Assembly (NCBI RefSeq): GCF_030410375.1
Contig: NZ_JAUHHE010000010.1
Location: 62,001 to 126,000 of the forward strand
DNA from: Zwartia vadi
GTDB lineage: Bacteria; Pseudomonadota; Gammaproteobacteria; Burkholderiales; Burkholderiaceae_B
DNA: 64,000 bases
Direction of reading: 5' to 3'
A program made the translations under genes and the position numbers. Within the stretch, counting starts at the first letter, position 1; the number at the start of each line of letters is the position of its first letter. Below, piece by piece: positions 42,114 to 50,895 of this stretch. The notes beneath the pieces are model-generated. The model made no database searches. It was not told the origin of the DNA and worked only from the letters and a program-made list of their open reading frames with translations.

Positions 42114-43334
42114 ATGAAGACGACTGATAACGAGGCGCCACTCAGTGGATACACAGTTATTGAACTGTGTTCGACGATTGCGGGGCCGGCCTGCACACGT
42201 TTATTGGCAGATTTTGGGGCGGAGGTGATCAAAATTGAACCAGCGGAGGGCGATCCAGTTCGGAACATGGGGAGTCATGACGGAAGTGTCTCGTTGTATG
42301 CGACCACCATTCTCCGTAACAAACAATCAGTTTCCATAAATCTCCGAACCGAGCAGGGACAGAGTCTTGTTAAGAAGTTAATTAGTCACGCTGACATCGT
42401 TGTTGAAAATTTTCGACCAGGGACACTGGAGCGACTTGGGTTGGACTATGCGACCTTGTCTGCGGACAACCCAGGACTCGTCATGGTGCGCATCAGCGGT
42501 TATGGTCAAACAGGACCTTACAAGGACAGACCAGGCTATGGCGTGACCTGCGAGGCCGTTGCGGGCGTCAGGCACATGACAGGAGATCCTGATCGACCTC
42601 CCGCTCGGGTAGCTCTGGCAGTGACAGATGAGCACACAGCAGTATTTGCTGCCTTTGGTGCCGTCATGGCCATTTTGCAGCGACAAAAAACGGGTAAAGG
42701 ACAAGTTGTTGATACAACGCTTTATGAATCAGCATTCAGCATGATGGAGCCACATGTTCCAGCTTATGACAGGTTGAAAATCATTCCTAAACGTGTTGGC
42801 TCAAATCTACCGTCTACAGCTCCCAATAGTCTTTATCTGACTAAAGACGAAAGCTACGTTTTGATCGCCGCCAACAATGATGTGATTTTTCAGCGATTGG
42901 CCAAGGCGATGGGAAAGCCTGAACTCATTTCGGACGAGCGCTATGCGACACAGCGGGCCAGAGCTGCCAGGGTCAAGGAGGTCAACAAAATTGTCGAGGA
43001 CTGGGCTTCTGGTTATACCGCTGCCGAAATCGAAACCCGATTGATTGCTGCCGAAGTGCCAGTTTCAAAAGTCTTCACAATGGAGGATATTTTTCATGAT
43101 CCTCATTTCAAAGAGCGTGAAATGCTGGTGAAGGTCCCGCATCCTAAATTGGGTGAATTGACAATGATGGGGATCGTTCCGAAACTCTCTGATACCCCAG
43201 GCAGGATCAGACATGTTGGCCATGGAATTGGACAGGATACTGATGAAGTGCTGCAAAGAAAACTTGGAATGAACAGCCAAGAGATTTCAGAACTTCATCA
43301 GCAGGGAGTTATTCATTCGCAGTCAGACACATAA
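42114..43334 (+). CDS. Class III CoA-transferase (CaiB/BaiF family)
   Basis: 406 residues, usual length. Family marks: GYTVIELCSTIAGPACTRLL near the start, DFGAEVIKIEP, IVVENFRPGTLERLGL and GYGQTGPYKDRPGYG. Such enzymes transfer CoA from succinyl-CoA or another donor to an organic acid. In the operon with a carboxyltransferase and Bug receptor, it probably activates the imported acid for carboxylation. The acid itself cannot be read from the sequence. Confidence 0.93.
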   Translation: MKTTDNEAPLSGYTVIELCSTIAGPACTRLLADFGAEVIKIEPAEGDPVRNMGSHDGSVSLYATTILRNKQSVSINLRTEQGQSLVKKLISHADIVVENFRPGTLERLGLDYATLSADNPGLVMVRISGYGQTGPYKDRPGYGVTCEAVAGVRHMTGDPDRPPARVALAVTDEHTAVFAAFGAVMAILQRQKTGKGQVVDTTLYESAFSMMEPHVPAYDRLKIIPKRVGSNLPSTAPNSLYLTKDESYVLIAANNDVIFQRLAKAMGKPELISDERYATQRARAARVKEVNKIVEDWASGYTAAEIETRLIAAEVPVSKVFTMEDIFHDPHFKEREMLVKVPHPKLGELTMMGIVPKLSDTPGRIRHVGHGIGQDTDEVLQRKLGMNSQEISELHQQGVIHSQSDT

Positions 43335-43355
43335 CGTTTACGATTCGGAGACATC

Positions 43356-44336
43356 ATGAAAAAATTGACCCTTAATATGTTATTTGCTGCATGTGGCCTG
43401 ATTGCGGCATCCTCCGTTCATGCGCAGTCCACCTGGCAGCCCACCACAACGGTTGAATTTATCGTGCCTGCAGGTGCAGGTGCAGCCTTGGATACTGCTG
43501 CACGTCAGCTTCAAAATCTTTTAATAAAAGAAAATATTGTTAAGAATTTTGTCATCACAAATAGACCCGGAGGTAATCTTGCTGTTGCGCTGAACGTGAT
43601 GGATCAGCATCCTGGCGATGGCAATTATTTGATGACGCTAACAACCTCCATCATCAACAATCATATCCTTGGTTCGCTCAATCGCAGTTACGAGGACTAT
43701 ACGCCTATTGCTCTTTTGTTCAGGGAGTATGTTGGCGTGGTGGTGCGCGCTGACTCACCCATAAAAACTGGTGCTGATCTGATTCGTATCATGAAGGAAA
43801 ACCCAAATAAATTGCATATCGGTGTTGCAACTTCTGTTGGGAATCACATTCACGTTGGCATTGCCTCGCCATTACAGAAAGCTGGCGTAGCAATAGATAA
43901 GTTAAGTGTGATTCCCTTTAAGTCTTCGGGCATCTCTATTACTCAATTGTTAGGTGGGCACATTGACGTCGTGGCGGCGACGACGCCCAACCTCATTAAC
44001 GCACTTAAAAATGACAAGCTTAGAGTCATCGCAATCGGCTCTCCCGAAAGAATGGGAGGCGTGCTCTCAAACATCCCGACATGGAAAGAGCAGGGAGTCG
44101 ATGTTTCTACCTCTTCCGTGCAAGGTGTGCTTGGCCCGAAAAATATGACACCTGCACAAATCGATTTTTGGGCGCAGGCACTGAAAAAAATCAACGATTC
44201 AAAGGAGTGGCAGACCTTTCTAGAGCAAAATCAATGGAAACCTTTTTTCTATGGTCCCAAGGAAACAAGGAAGCTACTTGATGAAGAATATGGAAGTATA
44301 AAATCCGTGTTGACTACGCTTGGTTTGGCAAAGTAA
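43356..44336 (+). CDS. Bug/TctC-family periplasmic receptor (divergent)
   Basis: 326 residues with a Sec signal ending ASSVHAQST. The family opening is altered: TTVEFIVPAGAGAALDTAAR instead of the usual proline-rich P-x-R-P-I. The body shows VGNHIHVGIASP and QLLGGHIDVVAATTPN. It closes the carboxylase/CoA-transferase operon 21 bases after the CoA-transferase stop. It probably binds the acid processed by these enzymes. No permease genes adjacent. Confidence 0.87.
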   Translation: MKKLTLNMLFAACGLIAASSVHAQSTWQPTTTVEFIVPAGAGAALDTAARQLQNLLIKENIVKNFVITNRPGGNLAVALNVMDQHPGDGNYLMTLTTSIINNHILGSLNRSYEDYTPIALLFREYVGVVVRADSPIKTGADLIRIMKENPNKLHIGVATSVGNHIHVGIASPLQKAGVAIDKLSVIPFKSSGISITQLLGGHIDVVAATTPNLINALKNDKLRVIAIGSPERMGGVLSNIPTWKEQGVDVSTSSVQGVLGPKNMTPAQIDFWAQALKKINDSKEWQTFLEQNQWKPFFYGPKETRKLLDEEYGSIKSVLTTLGLAK

Positions 44337-44347
44337 TAAATCTCTTC

Positions 44348-44395
44348 GACCTGCATCAAATATCAGGTTGTTTATCAACCATTTCGGTGCAGGTC
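44348..44395. repeat. Nested inverted repeat before the IclR gene
   Basis: An outer stem GACCTGCA (44348-44355) / TGCAGGTC (44388-44395) encloses a hairpin GGTTG-TTTAT-CAACC (44366-44380). It lies in the 67-base gap between the Bug and IclR genes. It may end the upstream transcript, although only TTATA follows, or be a regulator site. Confidence 0.55.
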
Positions 44396-44403
44396 TTATA
44401 TAA

Positions 44404-45231
44404 ATGTCCAGAAAACGTGTAATTAACGATTCATATACGGATATGAGGGGCTTTGACGTCACTCAGGATCCCCACTTGGTCGCGACTCTTGCACGAGGGC
44501 TCCAAGTTCTTGAGTGTTTGAAACACCGAAACTCCCAATTTATGGGAAACAAGGAAATCGCCGAAATTACAGGCCTTTCCAAGCCTGCAGTCTCTCGAAT
44601 CACCTACACGTTGTCTAAATTCGGCTACATCAAGTATGTAGCCTCGCTCTCAAAGTACACGCTTGGAACCTCTGTTCTGACTGCTGCCTATCCTGTTCTG
44701 GCGAACATGAAAATCAGACAGATTGCGAGACCTCTTATGCAGGAGTTGGCGAATGAAGTTGGAGGTGTTGTTTCGCTAGGCGTGAGGCACGGTGCTCAAA
44801 TGTTGTTTGTTGAAAGTTGTGCAAGCGCCACATCTGTCACGCCTGTCATTGCAGGTATTGGGGCACGGATACCATTGCTCGTGACTGCCATGGGTAGAGC
44901 GTATCTATGTGGTTTGTCTTTGAGTGAAAGACAAGACCTCCTATCCCATCTTTCTGGAGTTGAACATTTTTCAGCCGAAGAGGTGAAAGCTAATCTTTCC
45001 GAAGCTCTCAAGCAATTTGATAAGTGGGGCTTTTGTTTCGCTAAAAAAGGCCTTGTGAAAGAAACTCGATCTGTAGGCGTACCTTTGCTTGCGAAAATCA
45101 ACGATGAGTCTTTTGCCTTCAATTGCGGCATACCCGCTTTCCGCCTTAGTCCTAATCAACTTGAAAACGATATCGGTCCCAGATTACTGAATTTGGTGCG
45201 TAGTGTTGAGAGGACAATGGGATTGATCTGA
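44404..45231 (+). CDS. IclR-family transcriptional regulator
   Basis: 275 residues. The N-terminal winged helix is in RGLQVLECLK and MGNKEIAEITGLSKPAVSRI; the IclR effector domain follows (VGGVVSLGVRHGAQMLFVES, then RIPLLVTAMGRAYLCGLS). IclR proteins regulate aromatic and organic-acid catabolism. Placed between the carboxylase/CoA-transferase operon and two further Bug genes, it probably controls both. Candidate sites are the palindrome at 40451 and the direct repeat at 45279. Confidence 0.92.
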   Translation: MSRKRVINDSYTDMRGFDVTQDPHLVATLARGLQVLECLKHRNSQFMGNKEIAEITGLSKPAVSRITYTLSKFGYIKYVASLSKYTLGTSVLTAAYPVLANMKIRQIARPLMQELANEVGGVVSLGVRHGAQMLFVESCASATSVTPVIAGIGARIPLLVTAMGRAYLCGLSLSERQDLLSHLSGVEHFSAEEVKANLSEALKQFDKWGFCFAKKGLVKETRSVGVPLLAKINDESFAFNCGIPAFRLSPNQLENDIGPRLLNLVRSVERTMGLI

Positions 45232-45278
45232 TTCATTTTAGGCACGCTCTGAACACAGTAGAGCAGAGATTTTATTAG

Positions 45279-45308
45279 AAGAATTCAATTATTTAAAAGA
45301 ATTCAATT
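45279..45308. repeat. 12-bp direct repeat upstream of a Bug gene
   Basis: AAGAATTCAATT occurs exactly at 45279-45290 and 45297-45308, an 18-base period. It lies about 125 bases before the Bug start and 45 bases before a possible promoter. Possible regulator-binding site, perhaps for the adjacent IclR protein. Confidence 0.6.
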
Positions 45309-45352
45309 TTCATCTTTATCAAATACTGTTGTTGGATTTTTTTGCTGGAACT

Positions 45353-45380
45353 TTGAGAGATAGTTGCTAAAGTGCATAAA
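45353..45380 (+). promoter_or_regulatory. Possible sigma-70 promoter of the double Bug operon
   Basis: TTGAGA (45353-45358, 5/6) and CATAAA (45375-45380, 4/6) are separated by 16 bases, with the Bug ATG 50 bases on. The -10 is weak, so this is a suggestion only. Confidence 0.35.
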
Positions 45381-45431
45381 CGGTTATTGAGCTGTTTTCA
45401 AATATAAAAAATTATTCGGAAGACATAAATA

Positions 45432-46418
45432 ATGAACTTTGGACTCTCTTTTCAAAAGACAAAGGCGATTCTCGCTGTATCGCTTGCAAGCGTGTGTTCT
45501 TTCACAGCAAATGCGCAAGGCACTTACCCTGATCGTGCCATCAGAATTGTTGTTCCCTACAACGCCGGTGGCGGCACGGATGTGCTAGCCCGGTCGGTTG
45601 CCGCAGCCACGAGCAAAATTCTCAAGCAATCGGTTGTAGTGGAAAATCGTCCTGGCGCCAGTGGAATGATCGGTTCAGACTACGTGGCGAAGTCTGCGCC
45701 CGATGGCTATACCTTGCTGATGACAGCGGCTGATACCCATTCGGTCAATCCTCATGTGTATCCAAAGATCTCATACGATGCGCGCAAAGATTTTATTCCC
45801 GTTGCGCAAGTTGGTTTATTACCTTATGCCTTGGTGGTAAACCCAAAAATAAAGGCGAATAATGTTCAGGAATTCATCGCATTGGCTAAAAGCCAGCCTG
45901 GCAAATTGACCTATGCCTCCTGGGGAGTGGGCAGTTCGAGTCAGGTTGCCATGGAAATGTTGATTGTGATGCAGAAATTGCAAATTCTCCACGTTCCGTT
46001 CACAGGCGCTGCGCCAGCAATGACTGCGGTCCTTGGTGGTCAAGTCGATGCAATGTTTGTGCCCTTGAGTCTGGCAATGCCCAATGCTCAGGCAGGCAAA
46101 GTCAAAATTCTGGGTCTTGGTGCACCGAAGCGGTTTGCCGATGCGCCGAATGTACCGACTCTCCTAGAGCAGGGTGTTGACCTCAATACCTCGCCTTGGA
46201 TCGGTATCTTAGGCCCAGCAAAAATGTCGCCTGCAGCAGCAGAAACTTTTGCAAAAGCGTTGATTCAAGCCGCAAAAGAACCAGGGCTTCAAGAGGCGCT
46301 GACAAAAGGTGGTTTGATTATTGATGTCCTCGATCCCAAGCAGTTCGGTCAGTTCCTGACGACTGAGTTCGATCGTTGGGGTGCGACAGTCAAAGCAGCT
46401 GGTATTAAGGCCGACTAA
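45432..46418 (+). CDS. Bug/TctC-family periplasmic receptor
   Basis: 328 residues. Sec signal ending CSFTANAQG, then YPDRAIRIVVPYNAGGGTDV, VVVENRPGASGMIGSDYVAK and VPFTGAAPAMTAVLGGQVD, all standard for the family. It is followed after 90 bases by a second Bug gene in the same direction. The two share the LTYASWGVGSSSQVAMEM-type segment, and look like a tandem duplication. The ligand is probably a carboxylic acid related to the surrounding pathway. Confidence 0.93.
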   Translation: MNFGLSFQKTKAILAVSLASVCSFTANAQGTYPDRAIRIVVPYNAGGGTDVLARSVAAATSKILKQSVVVENRPGASGMIGSDYVAKSAPDGYTLLMTAADTHSVNPHVYPKISYDARKDFIPVAQVGLLPYALVVNPKIKANNVQEFIALAKSQPGKLTYASWGVGSSSQVAMEMLIVMQKLQILHVPFTGAAPAMTAVLGGQVDAMFVPLSLAMPNAQAGKVKILGLGAPKRFADAPNVPTLLEQGVDLNTSPWIGILGPAKMSPAAAETFAKALIQAAKEPGLQEALTKGGLIIDVLDPKQFGQFLTTEFDRWGATVKAAGIKAD

Positions 46419-46453
46419 AAGTTTTCGCAAATTAAGCAAGTCAAGCAGGCTAA

Positions 46454-46477
46454 GCGGGTCTGACTAAAAGGACCCGC
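46454..46477. repeat. Hairpin between tandem Bug genes
   Basis: GCGGGTC (46454-46460) and GACCCGC (46471-46477) form a 7-pair stem with a 10-base loop and no T run behind it. It may adjust relative expression of the two receptor genes. Confidence 0.55.
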
Positions 46478-46508
46478 GTATTAGATCAATAATAAAAGGG
46501 AGACGATT

Positions 46509-47489
46509 TTGAACGTATGCACACTTTGGGCAAGACGACTACTGCAGGCAATGTTGCTCGTTTTAGCAACGGGCATGAGTAGCTTGGCCTTTGCCAGCTA
46601 TCCTGATAAACCCATTCGAATGATTATTCCATGGCCTCCAGGCGGTGGTTCGGATGTTTTGGGTCGTATTGTTGCCAAGAACATGTCTGATGTTTTGGGT
46701 CAGCCTGTTGTGGTTGAGAATCGTCCGGGCGCAACGGGTCTGATCGGTACGGATGCTTTAGTGAAATCGGCTCCGGATGGTTATACGATTATTTTTATCG
46801 CCGACTCGTATATCGTGAGCCCTCTGGTGTCGCCTAAAACGGCACGTTACGATGTGAACAAAGATTTTACGAACATAGGAATGGTTGGATTTTTCCCCTT
46901 TGTGTTGGTTGTGAACGCACAAAACAACCCTGGTGATTTGAAGCAGTTCATCCAGAAGGCAAAGGATCCCTCGTCCAAGATGTCTTACTCCTCATGGGGA
47001 CTCGGTAGCTCTAGCCATCTCGCAACTGAAATGTTTCTGGCTCAGACAGGCAGCAAAATGTTGCATGTACCATTCCAGGGTGCCGCTCCAGCGATGACTG
47101 CGGTACTGGGCGGTCAGGTAGATTCTGTCTTTGTTCCCGCAGTTGTTGCTTTGCCTCACCACAACTCTGGTCGTGCCAAGATTCTTGGTGTTTCCAGTCA
47201 AAACAGACTGGCAGCCGCACCACAGCTGTTGACAATGGCTGAGCAGGGCGTGCAGTCCTGGATTTCCTGGATGGGAGTTTTAGGACCTGCGAATATCCCG
47301 GCTGATCGCGCCGATAAACTGACTGCCGCCCTTAAGGCAACTGTTGAAAATCCCAAGGTTCGCGAGGAGCTGACAAAAGCAGGTCTGGATCCGAACTTCA
47401 TGAATCAAAAACAATTAACGGATTTTGTTCGTAGTGAGAATGTTCGTGTAGGAGAAGTTGTTAAGAACGCAAAGATCTCAATAGACTAA
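46509..47489 (+). CDS. Bug/TctC-family periplasmic receptor
   Basis: 326 residues, beginning at a TTG (46509) with GGGAG seven bases ahead. Signal peptide ends MSSLAFASYP. Family features: YPDKPIRMIIPWPPGGGSDV, VVVENRPGATGLIGTDALVK and HVPFQGAAPAMTAVLGGQVD. It is clearly related to the preceding receptor (same SYSSWGLGSSSHLATEMF-type segment), supporting duplication. A terminator follows at 47521-47549. Confidence 0.92.
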   Translation: MNVCTLWARRLLQAMLLVLATGMSSLAFASYPDKPIRMIIPWPPGGGSDVLGRIVAKNMSDVLGQPVVVENRPGATGLIGTDALVKSAPDGYTIIFIADSYIVSPLVSPKTARYDVNKDFTNIGMVGFFPFVLVVNAQNNPGDLKQFIQKAKDPSSKMSYSSWGLGSSSHLATEMFLAQTGSKMLHVPFQGAAPAMTAVLGGQVDSVFVPAVVALPHHNSGRAKILGVSSQNRLAAAPQLLTMAEQGVQSWISWMGVLGPANIPADRADKLTAALKATVENPKVREELTKAGLDPNFMNQKQLTDFVRSENVRVGEVVKNAKISID

Positions 47490-47520
47490 TCCTGTCATTG
47501 AAAACATGTCGTTAAAAAGG

Positions 47521-47549
47521 CTCGGATGAGAAATTATCCGAGTTTTTTT
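47521..47549 (+). terminator. Intrinsic terminator after the double Bug operon
   Basis: CTCGGAT / ATCCGAG stem with an 8-base loop followed by seven T. It lies 31 bases after the receptor stop and separates it from the flavoprotein/EtfBA operon. Confidence 0.87.
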
Positions 47550-47674
47550 ATTCAAGGTGCAGTGCTATTAAAAAAATTGAATAGTCTATTCAAGGGCAAA
47601 GTATTTCACTTGGAATTGAATCAGACCAAAATAAACGCTATTGATGACACTCTTAGATAAAGACTGAATATCCT

Positions 47675-49048
47675 ATGCAAAAAGAATTAGATCTGATCAT
47701 TGTTGGTGGTGGCTTGGCTGGATTTTCAGCTGCGCTAGAGGCTGGCCAGGCAGGACGGAAAGTGTTGCTGCTAGAGAAAATGTCGGAAACAGGTGGCTCG
47801 TCGGCGATGAGTGGCGGCTGTTTGGCTTTTGCCGGAACGGATTTGCAGAAAGCACAGGGTGTCAATGATTCCGATGCACTGTTATTCGATGATTTGCGAG
47901 AGGTCGGAAAATTTGAAAACGATGAGTCCCTCGTAGAATGCTATGTCAAGAATCAGCTCGATACGTACGAATGGCTCAAGAAGGCTGGTGTCAAGTTTTC
48001 TCCCCTCATCGAGACATCGTCTGGGCAGTCTGTCCCGCGCGTGCACAACGTCGATCCAGCGGATACTGTGAGAACAGTTGCCGCACGCGCACTTGAAACC
48101 GGCAATGTTCAGGTGTTGACAGGGGCGGCTGCGCAGCGCCTGATCGTCAATGACCAAGGGCGTATTACGGGCGTGACCTATGTGCATACAAACAAAGAAC
48201 AGTCCGTCTCCAGTCGCAGCGGGGTGTTGTTGGCAAGCGGTGGTTTTTGTAAAAATCTAGAGATGGTGCATCGCTACGCGCCCCAGTATGACAATGCTGT
48301 ATTCATCGGCGGCGAGGGTAATGTAGGCGATGGATTGAAAATGGCCTGGAAACTAGGTGCGGATGTGCGTGATATGGCCTATATCAAAGGCACCTTTGGT
48401 AAACATCCTACCGATGAAACGAATCATCACAGTTGTCTGGCGGTTTATAAGGGAGCTATCGCCGTCAACCAAGACGGTAAACGTTTTGTTGATGAGTCCA
48501 TCTCGTACAAATTGCTGGGTGATGCCTGTATCGCTCAGCCTTATGGGGCCACATACCAGATTCTCGATCATGACATTTTGAAAAGCGGGGACAATCTGAC
48601 AAGGATATTGGATTTTGAGCGTCGCCTAGAAGAAGGGCTCATGATTGAGGCTCAATCCTTGGAAGAGTTGGCGAACTTGACTGAAATACCGGTTGAAACT
48701 TTGTTGGCGACCGTTGAGCGCTACAACGGCTTTGTTGATGCAGGTCATGATCCCGAATTCAATCGTAAACATCTTGTCCATCAGCACGGTAGTTTGGTCA
48801 AGATCAAACAAGCTCCCTTTTACGCTTACCCTTCAACAGCGGCAGTATTCGGGACATATTGCGGATTGCGTGTCGACGCAAATATGAGAGTGCTTGATGT
48901 GTATGGCCAGGTTTTGGAGGGGTTGTATGCTGCGGGCGAGGTGGTGGGGGGGCTGCATGGTGCAGCCTATATGACTGGATCCGCACTTGGGAAGGCGACA
49001 ATTTTTGGTCGTGTAGCTGCGCGTTCAGCTGCGGCGACGTTGTCATAA
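47675..49048 (+). CDS. FAD-dependent oxidoreductase, fumarate reductase/succinate dehydrogenase flavoprotein-like
   Basis: 457 residues, soluble, no signal peptide. FAD motif DLIIVGGGLAGFSAALEAG at residues 6-24, then EKMSETGGSSAMSGG, the FAD_binding_2 hallmark. The C-terminus has TAAVFGTYCGLRVDANMRVL, LYAAGEVVGGLHGAAYMTGS and ALGKATIFGRVAA. Relatives reduce or oxidise C-C double bonds (fumarate, urocanate, 3-ketosteroids). It is followed within seven bases by genes for a dedicated electron-transfer flavoprotein. A dehydrogenase passing electrons to that ETF is therefore likely (inference). Confidence 0.9.
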   Translation: MQKELDLIIVGGGLAGFSAALEAGQAGRKVLLLEKMSETGGSSAMSGGCLAFAGTDLQKAQGVNDSDALLFDDLREVGKFENDESLVECYVKNQLDTYEWLKKAGVKFSPLIETSSGQSVPRVHNVDPADTVRTVAARALETGNVQVLTGAAAQRLIVNDQGRITGVTYVHTNKEQSVSSRSGVLLASGGFCKNLEMVHRYAPQYDNAVFIGGEGNVGDGLKMAWKLGADVRDMAYIKGTFGKHPTDETNHHSCLAVYKGAIAVNQDGKRFVDESISYKLLGDACIAQPYGATYQILDHDILKSGDNLTRILDFERRLEEGLMIEAQSLEELANLTEIPVETLLATVERYNGFVDAGHDPEFNRKHLVHQHGSLVKIKQAPFYAYPSTAAVFGTYCGLRVDANMRVLDVYGQVLEGLYAAGEVVGGLHGAAYMTGSALGKATIFGRVAARSAAATLS

Positions 49049-49054
49049 ATTCCT

Positions 49055-49885
49055 ATGCGAATCTCTGTTTTAATTTCTGGTGTCGCGGATGCGAAGCGAC
49101 CAATCGATAAACCGGTCTCGGGGCAATGGATCGATTTGATTGCCACGCCCACGACGCCTTTTAAGCTGAGCCCTTTTGATGAGGCGGCTCTTGAGGTTGC
49201 CCTCAAAATGCGCGACCGTCGGCCGGACACCTCCGTGCATGTCATTGTCACGGATGGTGCGGTTGATGCTGCGTTCATGAAAAGTGTCGCCTCCTACCGG
49301 CCTGATACCGTGGTGGGCATCCGTGTCAAGCCCGAACATCGAGGTGATGCGCGCTGGTTGAGTCATCACGTATCGAAAGTGATGCCTGCTGATCAGCAGA
49401 TAGACTTGTGGCTGATCGGACGGGAGCATGGAGACATGGATGACGGCGTCGTACCTGTGACGCTGGCTGAAATATGGAAACTACCTTTTTTAAGTTTAGT
49501 ACTCACTGTTAAAGGTGATGAGCAGTCACTGCACTCGATTCTGGTTGAAAGAATGGCAAGTGATCAAATCGAGTCTATTTTGTGCCCACTTCCTGCAGTG
49601 TTGAGCGTCAGTAATGACAAAAGTAATCGCCTACGTCATCCTTTGATGAAAAATGTCATGTTGGCGAAACAGCAGAAAATCGAGGTGCTTGAGCCACAGG
49701 CTGACGCTGCGGCTCAGGTGTTTGCTCAAACATGTCCAATCTCTTCTATCGCGCCCCTTGATATAGCTGCGAGGGGCTTGAAGCCTTGCAAAATGCTGGA
49801 GGGTGATGTGGAGGCTCAGGTATTGCAACTTGCGCAACACCTCGATCGATGGCGTCAGTCTGGAATGAAAAATGTCGAAAGCTGA
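49055..49885 (+). CDS. etfB: Electron transfer flavoprotein, beta subunit-like
   Basis: 276 residues. The stretch LSPFDEAALEVALKMRDRR and the later VTLAEIWKLPFLSLVLTVKG are those of EtfB/FixA. The recognition-loop region is diverged from housekeeping EtfB, so this is a specialised paralogue. It overlaps the alpha gene by 14 bases. The heterodimer would accept electrons from the neighbouring flavoprotein and pass them to the quinone pool through ETF-quinone oxidoreductase, which is not encoded here. Confidence 0.88.
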   Translation: MRISVLISGVADAKRPIDKPVSGQWIDLIATPTTPFKLSPFDEAALEVALKMRDRRPDTSVHVIVTDGAVDAAFMKSVASYRPDTVVGIRVKPEHRGDARWLSHHVSKVMPADQQIDLWLIGREHGDMDDGVVPVTLAEIWKLPFLSLVLTVKGDEQSLHSILVERMASDQIESILCPLPAVLSVSNDKSNRLRHPLMKNVMLAKQQKIEVLEPQADAAAQVFAQTCPISSIAPLDIAARGLKPCKMLEGDVEAQVLQLAQHLDRWRQSGMKNVES

Positions 49886-50885
49886 AATCAAAAATATTTG
49901 TGCAATATTGTGTGGTCTGGAGAGCGACCGGGAAGTCGCAGAGCAATTGATGCTGCACGTGCTTAAGCTTGCCGAGGATCTCTCTTGCCAGTCTGCAGTG
50001 GTCATTATGGGCGATCATTTAGCTGCGGCAAAGGGTATGGTGGACCTAGCTACTCAGCTCGGTGTGCATCAAATCTGGTGTTTGGATACTCAAACAGAGG
50101 CGGCTACGATGCAACGCCACGCGCGTATTGACGTGCTGGCTGCGAACCTACCTGCTTGCTCGATTGTTCAGGACGATTGTCTTTTTCTCATGAATGCTAG
50201 TCCTGACGAGGAGGAGATCGCCGCAGCTGTTGCGCTTCGCCTCAATGCTGTGGCGCTTGGACGATGTGAGCAAATTTTAGTGAATGATTCCAAAGAGCTC
50301 TCAGTATTAAAGTCCGCCTTTGGTGGACGTATGAAAGTGACGCGCGCGCTGTCAGCAGGTCATTTTTTTGCGATAGTGCGTGGTGCGGATTTACAGCAAA
50401 GTTCGCTCGCGCAGACTGTTTCTAAGGTCACCGTACTCGATGTGTCCGCGACTGCTAAACGTCCGGCTCTCCCCATCACGATTACGCCAAGGTCCGAGCT
50501 TCATCCAAGCATTGACGGTGCGCGAATTCTTGTTTCAGGGGGTAGGGGTATTGGTAGTGAGGCGGGCTTTGATAGTTTGTATGCTCTCGCCGAAAAACTG
50601 GGCGGGGCAGTCAGTGCGAGTTTGCCCGCTGTGGATGCTGGATGGGCGCCTGTTGCACGGCAAGTCGGTCAGTCGGGCAAGTATGTGAGGCCTGACATAT
50701 ACATAGCCGTCGCCATGTCAGGGACGCCCCAGCATATGGCTGGAATCGACCCACATACACAGATCATCGCGATCAACTCCGATCCTGAGGCTCCCATTTT
50801 TAAACAGGCGCAGATCGGTGTTGTCGCGGATTGGTCTCAAATCATCCCCGCCCTGGATATGAAATTAAATTCGCAGGGCGTGTGA
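49872..50885 (+). CDS. etfA: Electron transfer flavoprotein, alpha subunit-like
   Basis: 337 residues. The C-terminal FAD-binding half is clear: ARILVSGGRGIGSEAGFDSL, VDAGWAPVARQVGQSGKYV, PDIYIAVAMSGTPQHMAGI and IIAINSDPEAPIFKQA. The N-terminal domain is more diverged. It starts inside the beta gene (14-base overlap) and ends 10 bases from the convergent isochorismatase-fold gene. Third gene of the flavoprotein - EtfB - EtfA operon. Confidence 0.92.
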   Translation: MSKAEIKNICAILCGLESDREVAEQLMLHVLKLAEDLSCQSAVVIMGDHLAAAKGMVDLATQLGVHQIWCLDTQTEAATMQRHARIDVLAANLPACSIVQDDCLFLMNASPDEEEIAAAVALRLNAVALGRCEQILVNDSKELSVLKSAFGGRMKVTRALSAGHFFAIVRGADLQQSSLAQTVSKVTVLDVSATAKRPALPITITPRSELHPSIDGARILVSGGRGIGSEAGFDSLYALAEKLGGAVSASLPAVDAGWAPVARQVGQSGKYVRPDIYIAVAMSGTPQHMAGIDPHTQIIAINSDPEAPIFKQAQIGVVADWSQIIPALDMKLNSQGV

Positions 50886-50895
50886 GGCAACAGAC

